Origin: Dolomedes plantarius
Taxonomy: Eukaryota > Arthropoda > Arachnida > Araneae > Dolomedidae
Direction of reading: 5' to 3'
DNA length: 64,000 bases
NCBI GenBank assembly: GCA_907164885.2
Contig: OU015493.1
Location: 219,680,781-219,744,780, forward strand
In this document: piece after piece, positions 41,308 to 52,379 of the stretch
Numbering within the stretch: the first letter of the stretch is position 1
Layout: every line of letters begins with the position of its first letter
Program-made: the position numbers and the translations under genes
The notes under the pieces: model-generated
Databases searched by the model: none
Told to the model about the DNA's origin: nothing
What the model saw: only the letters and a program-made list of their open reading frames with translations

Positions 41308-41760
41308 CATCGAACACAAAACATCGATATTTTGGAACATCGATGTTCAATATTAAAACATCGATGCTAATAAAACATCGCTCAAAAACCATCGATGTTT
41401 TTAAACATCGTTGTTTTAGAACATCCATTTTTTAAAACTGGTTTAGTAACCTCTAAGATTAATGTTACTTCGGTTAGTCATGGAGAGGGGGGGGGTAATT
41501 TTTCTCTCAGGTTGGGCTGACACAAATGACAAAAACTTGGTTGCTAGAGTCAGCGCATATCGCAAAATTTCCAGTACACATTTTATTACTTTTACCAGAA
41601 AATTGAGAAAGAAATTATTGCAGTTCATTCACAAATCTTTTATTTTCAAATTAAATAATACAAAAGAAAATTGCATATATTTACACCTTTTGCATATCAC
41701 AGAATTTTCATGATACCCTATTTGCATATCACAGAATTTTCATGATACATTTCATTACTT
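41308..41760. repeat. Element end with clustered ACATCGATGT motifs, opposite orientation
   Basis: Starts TAGGGATGCGACATCGAAC (41299-41317) with about seven ATCGATG-type motifs in the next 110 bp, then a G-run and TTTTATTTTCAAATTAAATA near 41640. This is the reverse-end partner type of 23490-23613. Confidence 0.55.
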
Positions 41761-41829
41761 CTACCAAAAAATTGAGGAAAAACTTATTTCTATAAAAACA
41801 ATTGATAGGACCAAAGCCATAAAAAAATC

Positions 41830-42227
41830 CGAAATGGCCAAATGGTAAGGAAATATGCAGTCAAGTCTGCTTCCCGTAGGTGGCCGGTGCAGGTTTCTTG
41901 TAATATTTTGGACCTTGCTTCAATCAATGTCTTGGTTTTATATAAAGCTGTAACTAGAAAATCTATTAGTAGACGGCAATTCATTCAAGACTTGGTTGAA
42001 GAATTGCTAGAAAAGTTTGATCTCTCCAGACAAAAAAGTTGGCAAAAAGAGAGTGTGAAGCAACCAATGAAAACGACGGACAACCACAAATTAAGCGGAA
42101 ACGAGTCAGATACCACAGTTCGAAATATGAAAATAAAACTATAGATATTTGTTCAAAATGTAAAGCACCCATTTGTGGAAAATGTACAAAACTTATTACT
42201 CAGATTTGTGGACAATGCATGCAGTAA
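41830..42227 (+). pseudogene. piggyBac transposase C-terminal fragment
   Basis: YAVKSASRRWPVQVSCNILD (from 41850) and ISRRQFIQDLVEELLEKF are typical of the end of the piggyBac catalytic core. A frameshift near 42040 leads into QPQIKRKRVRYHSSKYENK, then CSKCKAPICGKCTKLITQIC with CxxC pairs, the cysteine-rich tail; stop near 42227. The N-terminal two thirds are absent. Different from the piggyBac at 12620. Confidence 0.75.
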
Positions 42228-42615
42228 ATTGTATTTTATAATCTGTAAAACTAGTAAGTAACTGATAACATTTTTAATTTTTTGAAATTATGTCTAAACT
42301 TATTGAAAAGAGATGCTCTGTTTGTCCATTGAAATCAGGAAAATTATGTCATATTTTGATAAAGAGACATGTTATTATACTAAAGGATATAAAATTTTAA
42401 ATAATAAGATTTTGTAAAAATTAAGTTAATTTCTCTTGATTTATATAAATTATTTAATGTAAATTCTCAGAAATATTGATTATTGATTGAATTATTTAAA
42501 AAATAAAATGATTTAGTTAATTAAATTAAGCTCGTGTGCATATTTTATAGGTTTACAATCTAGGGTCAAAATGACCCGCTCCGCGGTTCTAGGTATACCG
42601 AAAGTTCCGAGGTTC
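42228..42615. other. AT-rich spacer with possible piggyBac end
   Basis: Mostly without features. GGTCAAAATGACCC at 42564-42577 is a palindrome that could be a worn piggyBac terminal motif, but no TTAA adjoins it. Confidence 0.35.
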
Positions 42616-42617
42616 TA

Positions 42618-43919
42618 CAGAGGCTGTTCACACATTTTTTAGACGATGTATATTGTATTCACAAAACTAAATTACATAAAATTCTTGTGTTTTAAATGTT
42701 CTATTTGACATCCCTTATTCTGAACTATCTTTCGACACCGCAATTTCCAGGATATTAATGCCTTTTGAAGTGTCAGAAGAGGTATTCTATCCCATTCCTC
42801 CTGAACAGCTTTCCAGAGTCCTGTAAGGGTTTTGGGACGACGTTTGGATAATGCAGATTTTAAAAGTCCGAAAGCACAAAAATACATAGGTGATTCAACG
42901 GGAGATTTAGTAGGGATATCAGTGAAGGGTATGGCCTCGATACCAGTTTTTTGTTCCATTTCTTTTAGGAAATTTACAGTGGATTTTGATGTGTGACTGC
43001 TAGCTTTGTCCTGATGGAGTCTCACAGATTGATGGCACTGTGGGTAAAGCGATGGTATTTCATTCAGAAAAACTGGCGATAAAATATGTTCCTGATAGTA
43101 TTTGGAGTTAATCTTGACATTTTTTTCCACTCTCTTTATTTTTAACTTGCCATTATAAGAAAAACCAGCAACAATCAAGATTCCCTTAGAAAAACTTTCT
43201 TTCGATTCTTTGAACCATGTACTTAAATTTTTTTCTCCCCTTTTATGATAATAAATGGCTCTTTTTTTGTTGCAATCATTTAAATACACCCATGATTCAT
43301 CTATTGTGACAATTGTTTTCCATTTTTCTTTGGATAATTGTTTCTCATATAGAATTCTGCAGCGTGTCCTGCGTTCAGCGGTATGATTTGGAAGAAGACG
43401 ATGCACATTGCGTTTTTTCGCTTTCTTAAGATTTAAATCAACGTTTATCATTTTTTTTACAGTGGACACCGAGCATTTTAATGAATTTGCAACTGTCCTT
43501 TGACTAGGGGGATTTTCTTTTAACATTAAACAACGTACCTTTGCAATAGTCGAAGATGTCCGTTTTTTCCTTGGATACTTGTTTGGAATTTTTGTCACCC
43601 TTGAGGCTCCAATTTGACCTTTTTTTCCTTTCTTGTTGACGATATTAGCTATCGACGCTTTAGATATCACAAAACCATGACTCTCACATCGTTTTTGGAT
43701 AACGGAGTATGCATATTTCTCTTCGGAAAGAGCATAAATGTAGCCTTCGAACCACTGCTTTGTTAAAAACGCCATTTTGAATAAAAACAAAACTTTCAAG
43801 CCGCAGAAGATAATTTTGACTTTTAAAAACATAGTACAATTGCAATTATTTCTTTTGCAGCAAATGATTTTTTATTACCGCTAACCAAAATTGTCTAAAA
43901 AATGTGCGAACAGCCTCTG
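42618..43919 (-). mobile_element. rosa-like (DD41D) mariner, full length
   Basis: 1302 bp with TA at 42616-42617 and 43920-43921. Ends CAGAGGCTGTTCACACATTT and CAGAGGCTGTTCGCACATTT. One uninterrupted transposase ORF on the minus strand. Inserted just upstream of a gypsy integrase tail. Confidence 0.88.
42672..43775 (-). CDS. rosa-like DDxD transposase with a substituted third catalytic residue
   Basis: From the internal ATG at 43775 the product is 367 residues (MAFLTKQWFEGYIYAL...). An upstream in-frame ATG at 43832 would add 19 residues; I prefer the internal one because family-like sequence begins there. HTH region at about 10-130. Catalytic residues: Asp159 (IVTIDESWVYLND), Asp256 (LHQDKASSHTS), then 41 residues on, position 298 is Tyr in SPVESPMYFCAFGLL, where the DD41D group is expected to have Asp. 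The element is otherwise intact, so this GAT-to-TAT type change probably inactivated the enzyme recently. DD41D assignment rests on spacing and motif order. Confidence 0.82.
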   Translation of the reverse strand: MAFLTKQWFEGYIYALSEEKYAYSVIQKRCESHGFVISKASIANIVNKKGKKGQIGASRVTKIPNKYPRKKRTSSTIAKVRCLMLKENPPSQRTVANSLKCSVSTVKKMINVDLNLKKAKKRNVHRLLPNHTAERRTRCRILYEKQLSKEKWKTIVTIDESWVYLNDCNKKRAIYYHKRGEKNLSTWFKESKESFSKGILIVAGFSYNGKLKIKRVEKNVKINSKYYQEHILSPVFLNEIPSLYPQCHQSVRLHQDKASSHTSKSTVNFLKEMEQKTGIEAIPFTDIPTKSPVESPMYFCAFGLLKSALSKRRPKTLTGLWKAVQEEWDRIPLLTLQKALISWKLRCRKIVQNKGCQIEHLKHKNFM

Positions 43920-43921
43920 TA

Positions 43922-44631
43922 GTGTTAATAGTTATATTTATAGGAAATTTGCAAATGATTGGGACTTTAATTATACATTTATTAGTCCTCACTACTCCCA
44001 AAGTAATGGGATGGTTGAAAGAGCAGTAGGAATTGCAAAAAGTATTAAGAGAAAGGCAAGGGAAGATGGGAAAGATTATTTTGTGGGATTAATGGAGTAT
44101 AGGAATACCCAAATATCAGGTCTAGATCTATCTCCAGCTCAACTAATGTTCAACCGTAGACTAAAAACCAAATTATCAATGTCCAAAAAATTATTAAATT
44201 CTGAATTGTTTAATAACATTCGAGAAAAGTTAATTAAAAGGCAAAACATTCAGAAATTCTACAATGATAAGACTGCACATCCATTATCTGAACTTAAGCC
44301 AATAGAGAGTATAAAAATACTCAATTTTAAAAACAAAACTTGGGAACCTGCTGAAATAGTCTCGAATCATAAATTCCATACTAGGTCCTATTTTGTTAAA
44401 GACCAGTTTGGTAAAATACTAAGACGTAATAGAAAGCATATAAGAAAATCAAATACATCCTTTAATATGGAAACAGACCCGAATGGTATAATAAGCACCT
44501 CCCAAACTGATACAGAAGTAATTTTACATCCACAAAATTTGCAGAACTGTAACAGGTCAGATGTTAACGTCCCAAGAAGAAGTAACCGTGTTCATAAACC
44601 AGCATCTTATTTAAAGGACTATATTGTATAA
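43922..44631 (+). pseudogene. Ty3/gypsy integrase C-terminal fragment
   Basis: About 235 codons open to TAA. FISPHYSQSNGMVERAVGIA holds the third integrase catalytic residue (Glu in MVER). LLEYRNT-like MEYRNTQISGLDLSPAQLMF follows, then a basic C-terminal tail with VPRRSNRVHKPASYLKDY. It begins at the right TA of the rosa-like insertion, so the rest of pol is missing, not merely separated (the left side of the insertion is not gypsy). Typical of the K02A2.6-like gypsy integrases. Confidence 0.8.
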
Positions 44632-44652
44632 TTAATAACTTAAAAGTTGGGA

Positions 44653-44830
44653 TGTAATGATAACTGTAACTGTAATGTTGTGATTGTGAATGATTAACTG
44701 TGTTTGTAACTTGTAATGCTGATGTGAGCATCTCTGTGATGTGAGCATGTTGTCTACTTAATGTTGATAAAGTTGTATTTTAATGGAACTGCTCAAGCCT
44801 CATGCTTAATTGTGTCAACATGAAATCATA
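44653..44830 (+). repeat. Probable 3' LTR start of the gypsy fragment
   Basis: AAAAGTTGGGA (44642-44652) is a possible purine tract followed by TGTAATGATAACTG. The end of the LTR cannot be fixed without its partner. Confidence 0.4.
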
Positions 44831-45639
44831 CATAGTAAAAGGAATGACAACACTTATTATTTTAAATGAAAACAAAATTACCGAAGCAGATCGCGTCTAA
44901 TATAAAGAAAGAAAAAACTAACAATTGCAAAATCTCCAATGCCCAGAAATCTGCATCTATAACAATACATTTTTGTATGATCCCGTATTTATAAAAGTAA
45001 ACACGACTCTAAATTTTATTAAGGATTTCTGAAACTCCCTCGCATCACTTCGCGAAATAGTATGTAGTACGATGCAGGGTTAAAAGTTTGAAAATACGTT
45101 GATTACATGAAAATAGAAATCAAAATATACGATGGTTTACTTAAAGCCTTAATAGTTAAAACTTTCATAATTTTCATAATGCCTAAAGAGCGATAAATAG
45201 TTTCCTCGGGAAATAGTATTGGGGTGTTTATCATCCCCGACCCCTCATTTCGAGAATCGATCTCCCCGAGGCAGCAATCTTAAAACCACTTCCAGGTCTC
45301 TTCTGAAGGGATGTCTGCCAACAAAACCTCAGCGGGTTGAATTTGTTCTGGTCCAAATAATTTTAGAATTCAAGCTTCTTAATTATGATAAAAATATGTA
45401 TGGATAATATAAAACCAAAACAATTATACCCATTTTTTTCTTAACAGCAATCATTCCTCGATCTACCCACTCGCCCGTTCATTTTTGAAACAGACTACTA
45501 CATGGCTCCCCTATTCCTTTTGTATTTTGTAGGATAAGATTTCTATGCCAGATTAGGTCTCAATTATATTATAAAATATCTAACACATCCATTTAGGCGT
45601 TAAAAAACATTCCGTGTTATATATATATATTTTACTACT
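44831..45639. other. Unassigned region
   Basis: AT-rich, no gene; short TA run near 45621. The 62-codon frame at 45219 is unsupported. Confidence 0.45.
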
Positions 45640-45965
45640 ATTTACAGCTACATAAATGTTAATAATAAAATAAAAATGGTATTACCACTTTTCTTCATTC
45701 TGCTATATGATTCATTTTATAAATTTAGTCCATCAAAAGAAATTAAGAACTTTTAAAACACAAACTATTCTTTTCCCGAATAATTTAAATTTAAAAATAT
45801 TACGTACGTTTAAAAGAAAGAAAAATAAATACTCCTAAAATTATAAAATTTCTTTCTCTACTAAAAATACAAAATTTTAAAGAAAGTTATAAATTCAAGT
45901 AGGCAATCAGTGGAAAATCATTTCCGATAGGTTAACATTGAGGCGAGAGAATCCAATGGGACTAG
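45640..45965. repeat. Dispersed repeat, copy 2
   Basis: TACAGCTACATAAATGTTAA through TTAACATTGAGGCGAGAGAATCCAAT parallels 38440-38745, more diverged; left end missing. Confidence 0.6.
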
Positions 45966-46407
45966 AATTTTATATCGTTTAAAACAGAGTTCCGCAACTT
46001 TTTATCTTCCACGGCACAACAACGTTTTTTTTTGATAATTCCGCGGCACACCACAAGAAAAAGCTTGCAAATATATAAATTACAATAAATACGTATATGT
46101 TTTATTAGATAAAAAAAACACAACAAAATAGCTCTATGTATCAAGATAATTATAATCATTTAAGTTTTATATAAATCATTTTGAACTGTACACCAACACG
46201 AACAAAAATATAAAATTATAGTTTACAAGTAAAAAAAAATTCTCTTAAAATTTTTATATTAAAATTTGTTTTTTGTCTTTACTTAAGCCTAATAAATCAA
46301 AGTTAATTTATACATAACTAACTTATTAATGAGATATTTGAGATTGTTTTGATAAATGTGCTTTTTTTTATTTGCACGTTTTATATTTGGCTCTATAATA
46401 GAAAGAG

Positions 46408-46653
46408 CTACAGTTCATGGTCAAGGCCCTTTAAATATGATCGTTTGTCATTTTCAATTAGAACCAGTGTCGAAAAACTTTGTTCGCATAAGTATGTCGT
46501 AGAAAATGGGAGAAAAATCGCAATGGCCTTGTCAGAAATTTGTGGATATTCTTTCTTAACTGAAATCCAGAAATATGACGGTCGAGCATACATACAATGT
46601 ATGGCTAACAACATGTTTTTGTTTTGTGTATCATTTCGACCCAGAAAAATCAC
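46408..46653 (-). pseudogene. hAT transposase C-terminal fragment
   Basis: FWISVKKEYPQISDKAIAIF, then LPFSTTYLCEQSFSTLV is the hAT dimerisation region. The frame stops after LKGLDHEL; the last 30 or so residues are lost. Upstream catalytic parts are absent. Confidence 0.75.
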
Positions 46654-46774
46654 ATATTAATAAAATGTTAGAGGAATATTTTACCTAGAAAAATTTCTAT
46701 TTAATGCGGTGGTTAATTTTTTTATTATCATAATCTATAAAATCACCGCGGCACAGTCAAGATCACCTCGCGGC

Positions 46775-46957
46775 CAGTGACGTAGCGAGCATAACTGTCG
46801 CCCGGGGCACGATACATTTTTGGCGCCCCCCCCCCCCCCCGAAAAACATATAGTAATATAATATATAGAATTCGTTGAAAAGGATCATTTGGCGCCGCTC
46901 TCCGAATTCGCCCGGAGCATGATAGACCCCCCTTGCCCACCCCTCGCTACGCCACTG
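46775..46957. mobile_element. hAT-type MITE, copy 2
   Basis: 183 bp, ends CAGTGACGTAGCGAG and CAGTGGCGTAGCGAG. Perfect duplication CTCGCGGC at 46767-46774 and 46958-46965. Second member of the family at 34833-35005. Confidence 0.92.
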
Positions 46958-47011
46958 CTCGCGGCACACTAGTGTGCCACGGCACAGAGGTTGCGGAGTA
47001 CTGGTTTAAAA

Positions 47012-48505
47012 GTCACTTTAGAAGTTTTGAATCCTGTAACTAGATGGCGCCACCATTCATTTGATCCTGAATTGATGAATGTTTATCACAGTAGCAAATT
47101 TCCTTCACGATTATATTTCTTCATAGAATTTATACATAGAATTATTTCTTCATAGAATAGACATATGTAAAAAAAAAAAACTATAAACTCCAGTCCCAGG
47201 ATTTTTGGAGTCTTTTCCAGAATATACTATTTGAAGGATATAAATTTCAAACGTGATATTTTAGAATAGTCTTTGCGAACATATTTGAAAATATTAAGTT
47301 TCTATCTCGGGAGATTCAGGAATCTTTAGTGGATTTTCAAAACTTTTTTAAGGAAATAAATTTCAAACATAGAATTTCTTCAAATTTGAGAAAATATCTT
47401 AAATTATGGGTTAAAGACAGCTTTCAACAAATTTAGGAAATATTTGAAAAAAAATATTACTTTCAACAATGAATAATTACTTAGTTTACTTTACTATTCA
47501 GGAGGAATCTTTGAGAAGGAGGTGGAAGTTTAAATAATATTCATTTCAAGAACACGTTTAAAAGCATATAATATTCATTTAATATTTTCCCAAATTTAAG
47601 TTACTTTTGCGTAATACCACAAAACACTCTTTTTCTGTACTTCTTAATCAAATTTATTAAAAGAAAAACTTTCTACGGGTTTTCTTAAATTATCTTCCCC
47701 AGCTTAAAAAAATACACGTATTTTATTGTACGAGTTAAAATTTTCCAGAGTCCAGCTTTTAAAACCACCGGTCTAACACTTTAATTCGTGATAAGAATTA
47801 AAAGTAATAAGATAAACACCTTTAGAAAAAAATTAAATGATTTTACTATAGTTTTTTCTAAGTGTAGCTATAAAAAAAAATTATTCCATTACTGAGTTTA
47901 CTGAAATACAAACATGTTAACGAGAAAAAACGAAAATCATACCCTATCTTCGCTGTTCATTGCAAATCAGGTCTTACTGCCTCCATCTCGTGGCAACGAT
48001 TTAAAACTGAAGAGAACTCATTTTTCTCCCGAAATCTCTTTTATTTACGCGATATTCATTAAAGAATGTAAAAAAAAAAATTGCCCTATGAAAAATTCCA
48101 AATAAATTAAAATATTAGGGGAAAAAATTTATTACGCGTAATTATCTCCAAATAGTTAAAGAATTTCCCATTTTGTCTACAAAAATTCAGTTATCTTTAG
48201 TTTTAACCAAATTGGATGTGTTTTAACGTAGTACGTTTGTACTGGTAATTATAGCTACCTAATAAAAAAATTTAAAAGGATAATAAAATTGGTATGCCGT
48301 AATTTTTTAGCAAATTAAAGTAAATACCTAACACAACCGCAACATTTTCTTAAATTTTTGAAAGTGTTTAATTGATTATTTCTAAATTGCCAACACACGT
48401 GACTTTCATGTGCTCACATGTGGCTTTCATGTGATTTTACATAAAGCAATCTATTACGATGATAATGTTTTAAATGTCTGTTTATTATTGTATTTTTAAT
48501 ATGAC

Positions 48506-48514
<9 letters not shown>
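47012..48514. other. AT-rich region without recognised features
   Basis: 1.5 kb with many A- and T-runs. The longest frame is 63 codons. AGATGGCGCCACCATTC near 47044 is a common repeat-like word. I see no gene or terminal repeats. Confidence 0.5.

Positions 48515-48574
<60 letters not shown>
48515..48574. repeat. (TA)n microsatellite
   Basis: About 30 uninterrupted TA units. Confidence 0.97.
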
Positions 48575-48577
<3 letters not shown>

Positions 48578-48650
48578 TGAACGCTCGTTAATTCGAACTC
48601 AAAGGAACTTCTCGGAAAAAAGTTCGAATTATCCGATGTTAAGAGAAAAT
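48575..48650 (+). mobile_element. pogo/Tigger-type terminal fragment
   Basis: CAGTGAACGCTCGTTAATTCGAAC, then AGTTCGAATTATCCGATGTT is the layout of pogo-type ends. Cut off by the Tc1 insertion; no matching right end seen. Confidence 0.6.
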
Positions 48651-48651
48651 A

Positions 48652-50046
48652 CACTCATGGACAAAAAAATTAGCACACCAAGAAATAATTGCGGGATCGT
48701 AACGAAACTTGCAATAAAGGTACAAGTCGGGGAGATATGCAAATGATTAGAAATGCAGCGTGATTGCGCATTACGTATAGCCGGTAGAGGGCGATGAACC
48801 TCGTACTATGTGGAGTATAAAACAGGTAACCAAAGCTTGTTTGAGTGTGCTGAATCATTTACAAAGGAAGAGCTGAGATAGACATGCCATTACGCCGTGT
48901 TCGAAGACAATATAAGCAGTTATCGCAGTTTGAGAGGGGGAGAATCGTCGGGATGATGGAAGCTGGGTGGTCAGCTAGGCGAGTAGCTCATCAATTAGGC
49001 CGCTCTGATTGTGTTGTGAGAAGGTGTTGGGACCAGTGGACCCGAGAGATGTCATGTACACGAAGACCAGGCTAAGGACGCCCACGACAGACCAGTCGTC
49101 GAGAAGACCGCCACATCGTAAGAAATGCACGCGTACAGCCAACTGCTTCATCCGCCGCCATCCAGCCACAGGTAGCATCTTCACTAGGGGCCTCTGTGTC
49201 TTCTCGAACCATACGAAGGCGCCTGGCTGAAGGACAGTTGGTATCGCGGCGCCCATTAAGTGTGCTGCCCTTGACGCCCACCCATCCACGTCTCCGTTTG
49301 GAGTTTTGCCACGCACGAGGAAATTGGACTGCAGCGGAATGGAACCAGGTCGTATTTAGCGACGAATCTAGATTCAATCTCGGCAGTGATGACAATCGTG
49401 TTCGTGTGTGGAGAGCCCGTGGTGAACGCTTCAATCCTGCCTTTGCTGTACAGCGACACATCGCTCCCACAGCTGGTGTGATGGTATGGGGGGCCATTGC
49501 CTACAATACACGGTCACCCCTAGTATTGTTCCGTGGCACCATGACAGCCCAGAGGTATGTTCATGAAATCCTGCAACCACATGTGTTGCCACTCATGCAA
49601 CGGCTCCCAGGAGCCATTTTTCAACAAGACAATGCTCGGCCTCATACGGCAAGGGTGTCACAAGACTGTCTCCGCACTGTTACTACCCTTCCTTGGCCTG
49701 CCCGATCCCCAGATTTGTCTCCAATCGAGCATATCTGGGATCATTTGGGACGACGAGTTGGGCATCCCACGAGTTTGAACGAACTAGAGGCAAGGTTACA
49801 GCAAATATGGAACGAAATGTCTCAAGACATCATACAGAACTTGTATGACTCAATGCCCGATCGTATCGCATCGTGCATTCGCGCTAGAGGGGGTCCAACG
49901 TAGTATTAACTCCTCCGTTCTTTTGCCTTTTCTCTGAAATAAATTATCCTTTTTCTTTGATATTCTTATCATTTACTTATATCAAAGTAGTCATTACGTA
50001 TGTATAATTTCGTTTCATTTTGGCGACTCCTTCTTGGTGCGCTAAT
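48652..50046 (+). mobile_element. Tc1-like transposon, second copy, right end lost
   Basis: Left end CACTCATGGACAAAAAAATT after TA (48650-48651). High identity to 28461-29873. At the right it stops matching after TTCTTGGTGCGCTAAT, so about 17 bp of the terminal repeat are missing or altered. Confidence 0.9.
48884..49903 (+). pseudogene. Tc1-family transposase with one nonsense codon
   Basis: Same protein as 28693-29718. Ser in RRPGSGRP has become TAA (49073-49075), and a Glu codon three from the end has become TAG. Otherwise open, with catalytic DESRFNLG, QQDNARPH and SPIEHIW and the same 32-residue last spacing. The downstream frame opened by internal starts lacks the DNA-binding domain. 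Confidence 0.9.
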
Positions 50047-51003
50047 AACATTCACTTATTTGGCCATAGATATCTACCGCATAATATTAGTTGTTTAGTT
50101 CAGTAGTGATTAGAATATTGTTATATACCTGAGATAGCAGGAAATGTATCTGTGTATATGTATGATTATCAATTAAGAATCTTTGAGTAGTTAAATGAGG
50201 ATATTAGCAAGAGTAGGTAACTGATTAATATGAAATAGGAGTAGGAATTCACTAATGAGTAATATGAATTGTATAGTATAAGTATTGTGTTAATGTTTAA
50301 TAAATTGATTTGTAATGGTACATTTGAGTATTCACTATCTGTTGTTGCAACTACTAACCACTATCTAATCAATGCATTAATGAATTAAAAATCCAATTAT
50401 ATAATTAAATACGAATCACTGTCACACACCCCTTGCCGCATTGCAAATTTTCATTGAACACACCCTTTAAGACATTAAAAAAACACTCAAATGAGTTTTT
50501 CAAAATTTAATCCCAACTAAATGTTTAATTTAACAAACAAGAAATTTGTAAGAAAATTTAAGAAATGGGGAACTTTTAAGAAACGCTCAACCCGCAGTCA
50601 AAAGGTGCGTAAAAGCAAGAACAGAACAGAACAGAACAGAACCTCAAAAATAATGCACGTACCGTATTGGTCCAGAATTGTTTAACAAAAATAGAATAAC
50701 TATTATCCAAATAAAATCGCTTTATTCAGTTGGGAGGAAACTACAATAGTAATTTGCTCAACGTAGTTACTGCCAAAAGGGACAGCACAGCCTGACGAAA
50801 GACAAACTGACGATTAGAATATGTGTACTATACGTTGTAAGTCACCGCCATTTTCATTAAGCGCCCAATAAAGGCGGTATATTTCGAACTGACTGTGTGC
50901 ACGTTTTCCTTTGAAAAAAATCACTGCCCTACACTTTCATGGTAAATAAATAGTGAGAAATTTTTTCGGCTGAGATTCGCTAAATAGTTATTTTCAATAA
51001 ATC
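50047..51003. other. AT-rich region, LTR-like in part
   Basis: No gene. AATAAATTGATTTG near 50300 could be a poly(A) signal of an old LTR. A short (CAGAA)n run at 50622-50641. Confidence 0.4.
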
Positions 51004-51053
51004 TGTGGCGACCCCCGAGGAAACAGCGCAAACCCCACAGGTCGAGAAGCTCT
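51004..51053 (-). mobile_element. hAT-type terminal fragment
   Basis: The minus strand reads CAGAGCTTCTCGACCTGTGG followed by GGTTTGCGC and CGGGGGTCGCCACAG, a style common for hAT ends. No partner end nearby. Confidence 0.5.
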
Positions 51054-51894
51054 GATTTATTGGTTCTAAAAGGACTAAGTATAACGGTTTAAACGAGGGC
51101 TGAAATAGAATGCTAATGTAGCTTGTAATATTCCAGGTACTGGGAATCTTCGACTGCTTTTTTTTGACATGGAAGTGAAGGAAAACTGTCTATTTTATAT
51201 ATATATATATATCAGTACGAATGTTTTCCTAGTGCAGACACCATGGGCCCGAGATAGCCAATTTCTTGCGCGCTGGGCTTCTGACTGGGAATGCTCAGGT
51301 CCATTCAACACTTCCACTCGTATCTAAGCCGTATAGGGGTACGATGAATATGTAGATTCGAAAGTGCTGCTATGAGGTCAGATAGGTTGGGAGAAGGTAC
51401 GAGTCTTCCAGATGTCGCCCCTGGATTTGTTTGATCAAAATGGAGGTGGTATCACGCTCATTCGGATTCCGAACCTTATGGTGCCATTGTAAACCGGTTC
51501 TGCAGAGGTCAAACCGCAAGCCTTAATTGACCTGGTCTGGTATGCATCCCGCCAGGGGCCATAAATAGCGACAACAACCACAATGGCATCTCCCTGAACC
51601 GGACGATAATTCTGAACACTATCAGAAGGAGGCTATCATGCCATATGTCTCACTTCCAAGCATAATTGCAGCGATTCTAACGTCCTCTGAAGTAAAACTA
51701 TCTCGGGGTAGCAGTGGATCACCCACGCTAGATGCGAGAACATACTTCCGTTCAGTGCGTTTTCTCGAACAATTTAGAGTTTGAGAGCATCGACACTGCG
51801 ATTCAACTCCAATTCCATTTCAAAAAGGCGTAACATGAGGTAGGAAAAAAAAAGAAAATGTGAAGTTAAAAAATTAATCAACCATCTAGAACAG
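51054..51894. other. Region with a GC-richer core, no ORF
   Basis: 51230-51740 is clearly less AT-rich than its surroundings (GGGCTTCTGACTGGG, CCAGATGTCGCCCC, CCGCCAGGGGCC) but has no frame above 60 codons. A (TA)9 tract lies at 51197-51214. Origin unknown. Confidence 0.45.
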
Positions 51895-52330
51895 GGGTGT
51901 CCAACCTTTTAGCCTCCTTGGGCCACACTGAAAGAAGACGAATTATTTTGGGCCACACAAAATATACCTTACATAAAAAATAATTGATGAGTAAGAAAAT
52001 TATAATATATAGTTATCATATTTATGTCATTATAGATTTTATTAAAGATAACTATGGGAGTCATAAAATTAATGTGATATTTGGCACTGAATTAAAAAAC
52101 TAATGCATCAATATTTGGGTCAATTGAATTGGTCGCAATTCTCAGAGAGTTCTCAAGATGTTCATCCGATTTTTTTCTTCTAATTACACTCTTAGTTGCT
52201 TCACTCATGTGCATACTAATTTTAATACCATTACAAATATGAAATATTAAGTTTGTAAAAACTTCACATTTTACTTTTGCAATGAAATTAATATACAGAA
52301 ATTACACACGGAATTTAGTATAGAATTAAA
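51895..52330 (+). mobile_element. hAT-type 5' part
   Basis: Begins CAGGGGTGTCCAACCTTTTA with TTGGGCCACAC repeated near 51919 and 51950, as in hAT ends that use GGGCCACA subterminal words. No transposase and no right end before the LINE. Confidence 0.55.
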
Positions 52331-52379
52331 GATATTTCAAATGATGTATTGTCGATTTGTTGAATGAACAAAGCGGGAT

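Larger units (their letters stand above)
45985..47003 (-). mobile_element. Deleted hAT transposon with nested MITE
   Basis: Perfect target duplication GTTTAAAA at 45977-45984 and 47004-47011. Ends CAGAGTTCCGCAACTTTTTA and CAGTACTCCGCAACCTCTGT (inward), followed by GCCGTGGCAC / CCACGGCAC motifs. Carries a transposase C-terminus on the minus strand and the MITE at 46775-46957. Confidence 0.88.

Noticed and set aside
42564..42577. piggyBac right terminus (GGTCAAAATGACCC)
   Set aside because: No TTAA adjoins and no left partner is visible, so I do not call an element border.
46349..46660. 103-codon plus-strand ORF
   Set aside because: Antisense to a recognisable hAT dimerisation domain on the minus strand.
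51380..51440. tRNA-like A and B boxes (GGTACGAGTCTTCC)
   Set aside because: The B-box match is imperfect and no cloverleaf or A box at correct distance can be drawn.
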